From: DASYAE01 sp036501535
GTDB lineage: Bacteria > Actinomycetota > Actinomycetes > Streptomycetales > Catenulisporaceae
Length of the DNA stretch: 64,000 nucleotides
Reading direction: 5' to 3'
NCBI GenBank assembly: GCA_036501535.1
Contig: DASYAE010000289.1
Coordinates: 93,606-157,605 of the forward strand
The translations under genes were made by a program, and so were the position numbers. The notes beneath the pieces are model-generated. The model was not told the DNA's origin. It did not search any database and saw only the letters and a list, made by a program, of their open reading frames with translations. Position 1 is the stretch's first letter; every line of letters begins with the position of its first letter. Of this stretch, positions 34,215 to 42,862 are shown one piece after another.

Positions 34215-35666
34215 CTACTGCGACGCGTCGTCGGCGCCCGGCGGGCGGGCCATGCTCAGCACGTCGAGCGCGTCGTCGAGCTGTTGCCGGGTCAGGGCGC
34301 CGGAATCGAGGTGCCCGAGCGCGACGGCCGCCTCCCGGATGGTGACGCCCTCGCGCAGCGCCTTCTTCGCGATGACCGCGGCCTGCTCGTAGCCGACGAA
34401 GCGGGCCAGCGGGGTCACGATCGCCGGCGAGGACTCGGCGTAGCCGCGGGCCCGGTCCGCGTCGGCTTCGATCCCTGCGACGCAGCGCTCGGCGAGCAGG
34501 TCGGCCGCGGCGGCGAGCAGCCTGATCGACTCGAGCAGGTTGCGGGCCAGCACCGGCATGGTGACGTTGAGCTCGAACTCGCCCGAGGCGCAGCCGAAGG
34601 CCACCGCGGCGTCGTTGCCGACCACCTGGATGCAGACCATCCGGACCGCCTCCGGGATGACCGGGTTCACCTTGCCGGGCATGATCGAGGAGCCCGGCTG
34701 CAGATCGGGCAGGGCGATCTCGCCGAGGCCGGCGCGCGGGCCGGAGCCCATCAGGCGCAGGTCGCCGCAGATCTTGAACAGGGCCAGCGCCGCGGCGCGC
34801 AGCTGGCCCGAGGTCTCGGCGAGCGCGTCGCGGGCCGCCTGCGCCTCGAAGTGGTTCGGCGCCTCGCGGAGCGGCAGGCCGGTCTCCCGGCGCAGCTCCG
34901 CGACGGCCTTGGCGGCGAAGCCGGGGGGCGCGTTGAGGCCGGTGCCGACCGCGGTGCCGCCGAGCGGCAGCTGGGCCAGACGAGGCAATGCGGAGCCGAG
35001 GCGCTGCTGGGCCGAACGGATCTGCGCGGCGTAGCCGCCGAACTCCTGGCCGAGGGTGACCGGTGTCGCGTCCATCAGGTGCGTGCGGCCCGCCTTGACC
35101 ACGTCGGCGAAGCGCGCCGACCGCTCGGAGAGCGCCGCCTCGAGCCGGCCGAGGGCCGGCAGCAGCCGTTGCGCGAGCAGGGTCGCCGCAGCCAGGTGGA
35201 TCGAGCTGGGGAACACGTCGTTCGAGCTCTGTGAGGCGTTGACGTCGTCGTTCGGGTGCACCGGCCGGCCGAGCCGCTCGGCCGCGAGGGTGGCCACGAC
35301 CTCGTTGGCGTTCATGTTCGAGGAGGTCCCGGAGCCGGTCTGGAAGACGTCGACCGGGAACTGGTCGTCCCACCGGCCCTCGGCCACCTCCTGTGCGGCG
35401 GCCCGGATCGCCTCGGCCAGATCCGGTGCCAGCACGCCGAGCTCGCCGTTCACCCGTGCGGCCGCGGCCTTGATCTGGCCGAGTGCCGCGATGTGCGCCC
35501 GTTCGAGACCGGTGCCGGAGATCGGGAAGTTCTGCACCGCCCGCTGGGTCTGCGCCCGCCACTTGGCCGCCGCCGGGACCAGCACCTCTCCCATCGAGTC
35601 GTGCTCCACACGCATGTCCGCCGAGCCGGTGCGGTCGGCCGAGCCGTCGCCATCCACGCTGTTCAC
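34215..35666 (-). CDS. fumC: Class II fumarate hydratase
   Basis: 483 residues from GTG 35666, chosen because a perfect AGGAGG lies 8 bases upstream; the open frame extends to 35717. It interconverts fumarate and malate in the TCA cycle. Visible signatures are GSGTSSNMNANEV (about residues 110-122), HPNDDVNASQSSND (about 140-153), the catalytic loop GSSIMPGKVNPVIPE (about 327-341) and a typical C-terminal domain. Length and motifs match FumC rather than aspartase, although the two are close. It is divergent from the 2-hydroxyacid oxidase gene with only 31 bases between starts. Confidence 0.93.
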   Translation of the reverse strand: MNSVDGDGSADRTGSADMRVEHDSMGEVLVPAAAKWRAQTQRAVQNFPISGTGLERAHIAALGQIKAAAARVNGELGVLAPDLAEAIRAAAQEVAEGRWDDQFPVDVFQTGSGTSSNMNANEVVATLAAERLGRPVHPNDDVNASQSSNDVFPSSIHLAAATLLAQRLLPALGRLEAALSERSARFADVVKAGRTHLMDATPVTLGQEFGGYAAQIRSAQQRLGSALPRLAQLPLGGTAVGTGLNAPPGFAAKAVAELRRETGLPLREAPNHFEAQAARDALAETSGQLRAAALALFKICGDLRLMGSGPRAGLGEIALPDLQPGSSIMPGKVNPVIPEAVRMVCIQVVGNDAAVAFGCASGEFELNVTMPVLARNLLESIRLLAAAADLLAERCVAGIEADADRARGYAESSPAIVTPLARFVGYEQAAVIAKKALREGVTIREAAVALGHLDSGALTRQQLDDALDVLSMARPPGADDASQ

Positions 35667-35697
35667 GTTGTGCACCTCCTGACTACCATCCTGTGCC

Positions 35698-36876
35698 ATG
35701 CCTCCGAATGCCCCCACTCCAAGCAGGGACTGGTCCGCGTACCAGTACGAGATCTACCTCTACGGGATGACCGGGCAACTGCCGCAGCTGCCCACCAGTC
35801 TCGCCCGTTTGGAGGAACTGGCTGCGCAGCGCCTGCCGCAGGAAGCGTTCAACTACGTGGCGGGCGGCGCCGGGGACGAGAGCACCGCGCGGGCGAACCG
35901 GGAGGCGTTCGACCGGCGCCGGATCGTGCCGCGGATGCTGCGCGACGTGGCGCAGCGCGACCTGTCCGTCGAGCTCTTCGGCGCCGCGCTGCCCGGACCG
36001 CTGCTGCTGGCCCCGATCGGCGTGCTCTCGATCGTGCACGAGGAGGCCGAGCCGGGCGCCGCGCGGGCCGCGGCCGCGCAGGGCCTGCCGTTCATCCACT
36101 CCTGCGCGGCGAGCACGCCGATGGAGCAGGTCGCCGAGGCGATGGGGGACGCGCCGCGGTGGTTCCAGCTCTACTGGGGCAAGGACCGCGAGGTGACCCG
36201 CAGCATGCTGCGACGCGCGGCGGCGGCCGGCTACTCGGCGCTGGTCGTCACGCTCGACACCCGGATCCTGGCCTGGCGCCCGCGCGACCTGGACCAGGCG
36301 TACCTGCCGTTCCTGCACGGCATCGGCACCGCGAACTACTTCGCCGACCCGGCCTTCCGGGCCGGCCTGGCCAAGCCGGTCGAGGAGGACTTGAACGCCG
36401 CGGTGATGCACTTCGTGCAGATGTTCGTCGACCCCTCGACCACCTGGGCCGACCTGGCCTTCCTGCGCGCCGAGTGGCCGGGCCCGATCCTGCTCAAGGG
36501 AATTCAGCACCCTGACGACGCGCGCCGGGCGCTGGACGCCGGCATGGACGGCGTCGTGGTCTCGAACCACGGCGGCCGCCAGGTGAACGGCGCGGTCGCC
36601 TCGCTCGACGCGCTGCCCGCCGTGGCCGACGCGGTCGGCGCGCGGATGCCGGTGCTCTTCGACAGCGGGATCCGCGGCGGGGACGACGTCTTCAAGGCGA
36701 TCGCCCTCGGCGCGAAGGCGGTGCTGCTGGGGCGCCCTTACGCGTACGGGCTCGGCCTGGACGGCCAGGCCGGGGTCGAGCACGTCCTGCGCAGCCTCAT
36801 GGCAGAGTTCGAACTCACCATGGCGCTGTCCGGCTACCGCGAGCTCGCCGAGCTCGGGCCGGACGCGCTGCGATGA
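35698..36876 (+). CDS. FMN-dependent alpha-hydroxy acid oxidase (lactate 2-monooxygenase-like)
   Basis: 392 residues. The (beta/alpha)8 FMN fold is clear: FNYVAGGAGDESTARANREAF-type N-terminus, LLLAPIGVLSIVHEEAE, WFQLYWGKDREVT, LVVTLDT, the flavin Lys in ILLKGIQHPDDA, catalytic His-Arg in VVSNHGGRQVNG and phosphate site FDSGIRGGDDVFKA...LLGRPYAYGL. The insert between strands (PRDLDQAYLPFLHGIG) and overall length resemble lactate 2-monooxygenase, which converts L-lactate to acetate and CO2. TACCAT at 35684-35689 ends 8 bases before the ATG, suggesting a leaderless mRNA. Confidence 0.87.
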   Translation: MPPNAPTPSRDWSAYQYEIYLYGMTGQLPQLPTSLARLEELAAQRLPQEAFNYVAGGAGDESTARANREAFDRRRIVPRMLRDVAQRDLSVELFGAALPGPLLLAPIGVLSIVHEEAEPGAARAAAAQGLPFIHSCAASTPMEQVAEAMGDAPRWFQLYWGKDREVTRSMLRRAAAAGYSALVVTLDTRILAWRPRDLDQAYLPFLHGIGTANYFADPAFRAGLAKPVEEDLNAAVMHFVQMFVDPSTTWADLAFLRAEWPGPILLKGIQHPDDARRALDAGMDGVVVSNHGGRQVNGAVASLDALPAVADAVGARMPVLFDSGIRGGDDVFKAIALGAKAVLLGRPYAYGLGLDGQAGVEHVLRSLMAEFELTMALSGYRELAELGPDALR

Positions 36877-36942
36877 CGCCGGTCAGCGCGCCGGCCCGGA
36901 AATCCCGAGCACGCCGATGATCCACCGGCATAAGGTGCGGTC

Positions 36943-37722
36943 ATGCATGCCGACTCGGAAGACAACATGACACCGGCCGAACTGCTCGACGCGGCGCAGG
37001 AGGCCTGGATTGAATCAGGGTTCTGCACAGGGGACTTCGACGGGGCGCAGCGGATCGCCGAGGCGGCGTACGCCGCGGCGGTGGGCCAGGAGAGCCGGGC
37101 GGGTGAAGCGCTCGCGTCACAGCTGCTCGGCTACATCCTGCACTACCGCCTCATCACGATCCTGATGGCCGGCGACGAGATCGACCCGGTGGCCGTGCCG
37201 ATCGAGCAGGAGCACTTCAGCCACGCGCTCTCGCTCTACGAGTCCCTGGACGACGCGGTGGGGCGAGCGAACGCGCTGTTCGGCCTCGGGCTGGTGGAGC
37301 AGGTGCTGCGGGACGACTGGGAGACCGCAATGCCCTACTACCGCGCCGCCGAGGCGCTGCTGCCCGCGCTCGAGTCGGCCGGGGACCTGTACACGCGCTC
37401 CGAGATCCACCGCCACCTCGGCTTCTACCACCTCGTGGTCACCAAGCAGTTCGCAGACGCCGTGCGCGTGCTCCAGCTCTCCCTCGACCTGCGCGAGCAG
37501 GACGGCGACGCGCGGCGCCTCCCCAGCGGTCTGACCGCGCTGGCCTGGGCCGAGCGCGCCGCCGGCGATCTGGCCCGCGCCGTCGATCTGCTGACCCGCG
37601 CCCTGTCCGTGGCCCGCGAGGTCGAACTCATGCCGCAGCGCATCGCGGACACCGAGTCAGAGCTGCGCGAAGCCGAGGCGGAGCTGGCCGCGCAGCAGCG
37701 CGAGCGGCACGAACAGCAGTAG
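36943..37722 (+). CDS. Tetratricopeptide-repeat-like protein
   Basis: 259 residues made almost wholly of helix pairs in TPR style, for example LFGLGLVEQVLRDDWETAMPYY, HLGFYHLVVTKQFADAVRVL and AERAAGDLARAVDLLTRAL. A glutamine- and glutamate-rich C-terminal helix (residues 230-259) may be a coiled coil. No signal peptide or membrane segment. TAAGGT at 36931-36936 lies 6 bases before the ATG (leaderless). It probably works as a protein-binding scaffold. Partners are unknown. Confidence 0.7.
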   Translation: MHADSEDNMTPAELLDAAQEAWIESGFCTGDFDGAQRIAEAAYAAAVGQESRAGEALASQLLGYILHYRLITILMAGDEIDPVAVPIEQEHFSHALSLYESLDDAVGRANALFGLGLVEQVLRDDWETAMPYYRAAEALLPALESAGDLYTRSEIHRHLGFYHLVVTKQFADAVRVLQLSLDLREQDGDARRLPSGLTALAWAERAAGDLARAVDLLTRALSVAREVELMPQRIADTESELREAEAELAAQQRERHEQQ

Positions 37723-37728
37723 CCGGCG

Positions 37729-38328
37729 CTAGCGCGGCCGCAGACCGTCGCCGGCGATGCGGATGATCCGCTCCCTCTCGTCGGAGTTCTTGTGGTACCG
37801 CGTCATACAGCATCCCAATAAAAGAGCCTTGACATCAACGATGGCGGCGTCGGCGCGCACGGTGCCGGCCTGCTGGGCCGCCTTCAGCAGGATCTCGAGC
37901 GTCCCGTTGATGTCGAGGCCGGCGCGCAGCGCGGCGGCCTCCATGTCGAAGCCGACGCCGGCCAGCGCCTGCGCGAGGCCCCGGTTGACCGCGCCCTCGC
38001 GCACCCACAGCGCGAAGAACTCGAAGAACGCCCGGCCGGGTTCGGGGTCCCGGGCCAGTTCCAGCCCGCGGCTCACCAGGCGCTCGACCCGGTCGAGCAC
38101 GATCGCGTCGTAGAGGTCGTCCTTGGTCGGGAAGTGCCGGCTGACCGTGCCGGTGCCGACCCCGGCGCGGCGGGCGATCTCGTGCACCGGGACCGCGAGC
38201 CCGGCCTCGGCGAAGGCGTCGACGGCGGCGCTGAGCACGCGCGCGCGGTTGCGCTGTGCATCAGAGCGCTGAGATTTCGCGCGCGGGTCCGGCGTCCGCA
38301 CCGCCGCCGGGTGGTCGTCATTCGTCAT
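37729..38328 (-). CDS. TetR-family transcriptional regulator
   Basis: 199 residues from ATG 38328 (GGGG upstream); the frame extends to 38550. HTH about residues 25-72 (VLSAAVDAFAEAGLAVPVHEIARRAGVGTGTVSRHFPTKDD in pieces), then an all-helical ligand-binding domain ending LLLGCCMTRYHKNSDERERI. It is divergent from an SDR-type oxidoreductase gene, its likely target. No perfect palindrome was found in the 200-base gap. Confidence 0.88.
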   Translation of the reverse strand: MTNDDHPAAVRTPDPRAKSQRSDAQRNRARVLSAAVDAFAEAGLAVPVHEIARRAGVGTGTVSRHFPTKDDLYDAIVLDRVERLVSRGLELARDPEPGRAFFEFFALWVREGAVNRGLAQALAGVGFDMEAAALRAGLDINGTLEILLKAAQQAGTVRADAAIVDVKALLLGCCMTRYHKNSDERERIIRIAGDGLRPR

Positions 38329-38530
38329 CGTGCCCCAACTTCCACCGTTCTCGCGCAGTACGGATTCGCTGCCGCCGTCCTGCGTTCCGGGCCGCTCGGT
38401 GGCGGCCGGTAGACAGGCGGGACGGCCGTCCCATATCGTGAAGCGGGACGGGTATCCCGGTTTAGCATTCCAGCCTAGCGCTCCCGCATGCCCTGCGGCG
38501 AGCGCGCCTGACGAGATCGGAGGCAGCGCC

Positions 38531-39505
38531 GTGGCACGGTCGCCGGGCACGCACCAGGAGTGGACGACCGCTCAGATCAGCGACCAGCGCCTTCGCGTCG
38601 CGGTCGTGACCGGGTCGAACACCGGGGTCGGCTTCGAGGTGGCCAAGGCCCTCGCGGCGCACAGCGCGACGGTGGTCCTCGCCTGCCGCGACCCGGCCCG
38701 CGGCGAGGCCGCGGTGCAGCGGCTCCGGGAGGAGCTGGCCCAGCCAGCCGGCCCGGGCGCCGAAGGACCCGTGGACGTCCGGCTCCAGCAGCTCGACCTC
38801 GCCTCGCTGCGCTCCGTGCGCGAGGCCGCCGACCGGATCTGCACCGAGCACCCGAGGCTCGACCTGCTGATCAACAACGCCGGGGTCATGTGGGCGCCGC
38901 ACGGCGTGACCGAGGACGGCTTCGAAACGCACCTCGGCGTCAACCACCTCGGCCACTTCGCGCTGACCGGCCTGCTGCTGCCCAAGCTGGCCGCGACGCC
39001 GGGCTCGCGCATCGTCGCGATCAGCAGCCCCGCACACCGGCGGGCCATGATCGACTTCGACGATCTCCAGTCCGAGCACGACTACCGGCCGCAGCGGGCC
39101 TACGGGCGCTCGAAACTCGCGAACCTGATGTTCGCCTACGAACTCGACCGCCGGCTGCGCACGGCCGGACTGCTCACCGCGGCGCTGGCGGCCCATCCGG
39201 GCGGGGCCCGCAGCGAGCTGAACCGCACCATGCCGTGGATGTTCCGCGGGGAGAACTGGGGCGTGGCCCGGCCGATCACGCAGGGCGTGCAGCGCGGCGC
39301 CCTGCCGATCCTGCGCGCCGCGACCGATTCGCAGGCGCGCGGCGGACAGTACTACGGGCCCGACGGACCGTTCCAGTTCACCGGCGACCCGACGCTGGTC
39401 GAGTCCACGCCGCGCTCCCACGACGAGGCGCAGCAGCGCCGGCTGTGGGAGGCGTCCGAGAAGCTGACCGACGTGACCTATGAGTTCAGCACCCTGAACC
39501 TCTGA
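38531..39505 (+). CDS. Short-chain dehydrogenase/reductase (retinol dehydrogenase-like)
   Basis: 324 residues from GTG 38531, which has GGAGG 7 bases upstream; the open frame to 38330 lacks such a site. NAD(P) motif VVTGSNTGVGFEVAKALAAH (about residues 23-42), NNAGVM, VNHLGHFALTGLLLP and active-site YGRSKLAN. The extended C-terminus and HLGVNHLGHF motif match the group annotated as oxidoreductases similar to retinol dehydrogenase. It is likely regulated by the divergent TetR protein. The second SDR of the same kind is at 48 kb. Confidence 0.9.
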   Translation: MARSPGTHQEWTTAQISDQRLRVAVVTGSNTGVGFEVAKALAAHSATVVLACRDPARGEAAVQRLREELAQPAGPGAEGPVDVRLQQLDLASLRSVREAADRICTEHPRLDLLINNAGVMWAPHGVTEDGFETHLGVNHLGHFALTGLLLPKLAATPGSRIVAISSPAHRRAMIDFDDLQSEHDYRPQRAYGRSKLANLMFAYELDRRLRTAGLLTAALAAHPGGARSELNRTMPWMFRGENWGVARPITQGVQRGALPILRAATDSQARGGQYYGPDGPFQFTGDPTLVESTPRSHDEAQQRRLWEASEKLTDVTYEFSTLNL

Positions 39506-39551
39506 TCCGCTGAGCCGCTGAGCCGCACCGGCCGTCCCGTAGCATCGGGGG

Positions 39552-40133
39552 ATGAGCGCTTCCGACGCCGACGACGCCATGGCCGCCCGGTTCCCGCTGC
39601 TCTTCGCGCCGCAGCGATGGGAGTGGGGCGGGCTGGACGTCCGGTTCTCCACCGCGCCGCCGCCGCAGGATCTGGTCACCAACATCCACGTGATCGGCTC
39701 CTGCGACGGCGGCGTGGTGCTGTGCCGCAGCCTGCGGGACCGCTGGTTCCTGCCCGGCGGGACGCGGGAGCGGGACGAGGGCATCGACGACTGCGCCGCC
39801 CGCGAGCTGCTGGAGGAGGCCGGCGCACAGATCGTCAGCCCCCTGCGGTGGATCGGCGCGCACTACGCCGTCAGCGACCTGTCCGAGCCCTACCGTCCGT
39901 GGCAGCCGCACCCGAACAAGGCCTGGCTGTGGTGCGCGGCCGAGGTCGCCCTGGTGGCTCAGCCCACGAATCCGCCGGGCGGCGAGCAGGTGGTCGAGGT
40001 GCGCGTCGCGCCACCCGGCGAGGCCGAGGAACTGCTGCGGCAGCGCGACGGCGGCCGCTCGTGGATGGCCGACCTGCTCGCGCTCGCCCGGTCGCAGGAC
40101 ACGGAGACGATGCAGGCACCGCGGCCCGAGTAG
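39552..40133 (+). CDS. Nudix hydrolase
   Basis: 193 residues. The complete Nudix box GGTRERDEGIDDCAARELLE-EAGA (about residues 76-99; G-x5-E-x7-REUxEExGU) coordinates the metal for cleavage of a nucleoside diphosphate linked to another group. N-terminal and C-terminal parts do not identify the substrate. TAGCAT at 39540-39545 is 6 bases before the ATG with no Shine-Dalgarno, so it is probably leaderless. Confidence 0.88.
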   Translation: MSASDADDAMAARFPLLFAPQRWEWGGLDVRFSTAPPPQDLVTNIHVIGSCDGGVVLCRSLRDRWFLPGGTRERDEGIDDCAARELLEEAGAQIVSPLRWIGAHYAVSDLSEPYRPWQPHPNKAWLWCAAEVALVAQPTNPPGGEQVVEVRVAPPGEAEELLRQRDGGRSWMADLLALARSQDTETMQAPRPE

Positions 40134-40254
40134 TGCGCCGTCGCGCGACGCGGCGCCGAATTCCGGTGCAGCGCGTGCAACCTACGGCCGATGCGCCGCA
40201 TATCTCCTGCGTGACTTACCCACTCCTGAGATCCGCCCGCAGCCGGAGGCGCCC

Positions 40255-40899
40255 GTGAATCAGGCGACGAGGCAAGCGCAGTTCACCGAGTACGCCGCGG
40301 CCAAGCTGCCCTGGCTGCGGCGGGTGGCGTATCTGCTGTGCCAGGACTGGCACCGGGCCGACGACCTGGTGCAGACCAGCGTCACCAAGCTCTACCTGAA
40401 CTGGCACCGGGTGGAGAACGCCGCGAATCCGGACGGGTACGCCCGGACCATCCTGGTCAACACCTTCCTCGAGGAGCAGCGCTCGCCGTGGTGGAGGCGG
40501 GTCACGCTGCACCGCGACAGGGCCGGCGAGGATCCCGCCGGCCCGGACGAGCTGCTGGACCGGATCCCGGACCCGGCGGTGCACGACATCGACGGCGCGA
40601 TGGACCTGCGTCGTGCGCTTCCGCACCTGGCGGCCCGGCAGCGCACGACGCTCGTGCTGCGCTACTACTGCGAGCTGTCCGTGGTCGAGACGGCGCAGGC
40701 GCTGGGTTGTTCGACCGGCACGGTCAAAAGCCAGACCGCGCGGGCCCTGGAGCACCTTCGACGCCTGATGGGCGTGGACGGCGAGGACCCTGGGAACGCC
40801 GAGCCGCCGCCCGACGGACCACCGGGGCACGGGGGCCGTGCCGGATCGACGCCGCCGGCGCCGGGACGCGACACCCCGAACAACCACGTCTACCGCTAG
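40255..40899 (+). CDS. SigE-family ECF RNA polymerase sigma factor
   Basis: 214 residues, GTG start with GGAGG 5 bases upstream. Region 2: AAKLPWLRRVAYLLCQDWHRADDLVQ in pieces (about residues 13-40) and NPDGYARTILVNTFLEEQR. Region 4: LAARQRTTLVLRYYCELSVVETAQALGCSTGTVKSQ (about 125-160). This is the actinobacterial SigE70 type (TIGR02983), usually followed by a membrane partner, as here after 13 bases. The Pro/Gly-rich tail (about 175-214) is variable in the group. Confidence 0.92.
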   Translation: MNQATRQAQFTEYAAAKLPWLRRVAYLLCQDWHRADDLVQTSVTKLYLNWHRVENAANPDGYARTILVNTFLEEQRSPWWRRVTLHRDRAGEDPAGPDELLDRIPDPAVHDIDGAMDLRRALPHLAARQRTTLVLRYYCELSVVETAQALGCSTGTVKSQTARALEHLRRLMGVDGEDPGNAEPPPDGPPGHGGRAGSTPPAPGRDTPNNHVYR

Positions 40900-40912
40900 A
40901 GAGGACCCTGCC

Positions 40913-42022
40913 GTGAAATTCGACGATTCACTGACCGATCAGCTCTCGCGGATCGCCGACGAACCGGGGCCTCCCAGCACGGTCGACCTCGACCGGGCCG
41001 TCGCCGAGGCCCGGCGCACGACGCGCGCCCGGCGGGCCACCGGGGTCGCCGTGGGAACCGTCGTCGTGGCGCTCGTGTCGGCCCTCGCCGTCACGGCCGT
41101 GGGAGGCGGAGCGCCGGACGGCGCCAACGGACAGCCCACCGCTTCGCCGTCCGCGCCGGCGACCCGGCCGGCGCAGTCCGATCCGCTGACCGTCCCGGCC
41201 GCCTTCACGACACTGCCGAGCGGCTTCGTGTTCCAAGCCGTCACCTCGGAGCCGAGCCTGCCCGAAGGGCTCGCCGTCTACGACCCCGAGACCGGCCAGT
41301 CGGCCAGCTTGTCGGTCTCGCCGGCCGGCCAGACCCCCGCACGTCCCAGCGAGGTCGACGGGCTCGCCTCGCCGGTGGCCGCACCGCCGGTCGGCGGGGA
41401 TCCGGCGTACTGGTACCAGGCGCCCGGCAGCCTGGACGCGGGCATGGACAACCAGGTGCAGCTGATCTGGAAGTACGCGGCGAATCAGTGGGTCGAGCTG
41501 GAATTCAGCGGCACCGGCACCATTTCGGCGATCACCGGCCTCGTTTATCAGCTTGCTGATTCTGTACGGTTCGGCACGCCCACCGCGTATCCACTTCCGC
41601 TGCGCGTCACCCCGCCGGCCGGGCTTCCGGTCACGGACGCCACCTACAGCGTCCCCTCAGCGAACGGCGGCTGGCGTGCCTCGATCGTCTACGGCCAGAA
41701 CGAGGTGACCATCGCCATGTCGGGCATCCAACCCAGTACCGGCGGCGGGACTCAGTCGGCCGGTGCCGTCGCGTCGGGCCACGACTTCGTCTCGCAGCCG
41801 CCCGGCGCCCACACGACGATCGACGGCTGCACGTCGGTCGTCAGTACCGGCCCGCCCCTCGAGTTGTGGACCGCGCAGTGCGACGGACTCGCCATCGACA
41901 TCAAGGCGTTCGGAGCCGGCGTCCAGGCGCTTCAGCAGTACGGCGGCCTCGTGGGCTTCTTCAACTCGATCGCCTGGCTCGGTCCAGATCAGGCGAACTG
42001 GACGACCGACGTGATCAACTGA
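40913..42022 (+). CDS. Membrane protein partner of the ECF sigma factor (possible anti-sigma factor)
   Basis: 369 residues from GTG 40913 (GAGAGGA 7 bases upstream). A cytoplasmic N-terminal segment of about 40 residues ends in RRTTRARRATG, followed by one membrane span (GVAVGTVVVALVSALAVTAVGG, about 46-67), a Ser/Pro/Ala linker and an extracytoplasmic domain of about 280 residues without a recognised family. Topology and position right after the sigma gene suggest sensing and control of sigma activity, although the N-terminus lacks a ZAS Cys/His motif. Confidence 0.7.
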   Translation: MKFDDSLTDQLSRIADEPGPPSTVDLDRAVAEARRTTRARRATGVAVGTVVVALVSALAVTAVGGGAPDGANGQPTASPSAPATRPAQSDPLTVPAAFTTLPSGFVFQAVTSEPSLPEGLAVYDPETGQSASLSVSPAGQTPARPSEVDGLASPVAAPPVGGDPAYWYQAPGSLDAGMDNQVQLIWKYAANQWVELEFSGTGTISAITGLVYQLADSVRFGTPTAYPLPLRVTPPAGLPVTDATYSVPSANGGWRASIVYGQNEVTIAMSGIQPSTGGGTQSAGAVASGHDFVSQPPGAHTTIDGCTSVVSTGPPLELWTAQCDGLAIDIKAFGAGVQALQQYGGLVGFFNSIAWLGPDQANWTTDVIN

Positions 42023-42046
42023 TCGGGGACGGTCGCATGCGGGCCC

Positions 42047-42862
42047 TCATTCCCCAGGACGGCGCCGGACCGGCGTGACGACCGGCCGCCCGGTCGCGTC
42101 TTCGGTCACTGCGACGCGCGCGTGGTAGGTCCGCGCGATGCGTTCCTCGGTCAGCACGTCGCGGGCCGGGCCGGATGCGGCCGTCGCGCCGCGGTCGAGC
42201 AGAACGAGTTCGTCGGCGTACTGGCCGGCGCAGGTGAGGTCGTGCAGGCTGCTGAGAACGGTCAGGCCCTCGGTCCGGCGCAGGCCGTCGACGAGGTCGA
42301 GCACCTGCTGCTGGTGGCCGATGTCGAGGGCCGAGGTCGGCTCGTCGAGCAGCAGGAGGCGCGGCTGCTGGGCCAGGGCGCGGGCCAGCACGGCGCGTTG
42401 GCGCTCGCCGCCGGACAGGGTGCCCATGGGCCGATCGGCGAACCGCGCGAGGTCGAGGCGTTCGACCGACCGGTCGGCCGCGTCCCGGTCCGCACGGCCG
42501 GGGACGGCCAGATAGCCGAGGAGCGGCGTGCGGCCGAGCAGGACGTATTCGAGCACTGTCATGTCCGGCGGGATGACCGGGCTCTGCGGTACGTACGCCA
42601 GGAGGCGGGCCAGCTCGCGCCGGGGCAGTCGCGCGGTGTCGGTCCCGCCGGCCTCGACCCGGCCGCGGTACGGCAGCAGCCCGGCGATCGCGCGCAGCAG
42701 CGTGGACTTTCCCGCGCCGTTCGGCCCGATCAGGGCAAGCCAGCCGCCCGCGGCGACCCGGCAGGAGAAGCCGCGCAGGACCTTGGCGCCGCCGAGTTCG
42801 ACGTCGAGGTCGCGCACTTCGAGCGCTGCAGCACGTGCAGGCGCGGGCGCTGCGGTGTTCAT
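42047..42862 (-). CDS. btuD: Vitamin B12 (or siderophore) ABC transporter ATP-binding protein
   Basis: 271 residues. Walker A GPNGAGKST (about 46-54), Q loop YVPQSP, signature LSGGERQRAVLARALAQ (about 149-165), Walker B LLLLDEPTSALD and switch SLHD. The FecE/BtuD type is clear. Its ATG overlaps the permease stop (ATGA), and the operon is headed by a cobalamin riboswitch, so cobalamin is favoured over iron-siderophore as cargo. It is convergent with the ECF partner gene. Confidence 0.88.
   Translation of the reverse strand: MNTAAPAPARAAALEVRDLDVELGGAKVLRGFSCRVAAGGWLALIGPNGAGKSTLLRAIAGLLPYRGRVEAGGTDTARLPRRELARLLAYVPQSPVIPPDMTVLEYVLLGRTPLLGYLAVPGRADRDAADRSVERLDLARFADRPMGTLSGGERQRAVLARALAQQPRLLLLDEPTSALDIGHQQQVLDLVDGLRRTEGLTVLSSLHDLTCAGQYADELVLLDRGATAASGPARDVLTEERIARTYHARVAVTEDATGRPVVTPVRRRPGE

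Noticed and set aside
31485..35234. Very long plus-strand open frame
   Set aside because: It is a GC-rich shadow crossing the SGNH gene and the antisense of fumC, with Arg/Gly-rich translation and no domain.
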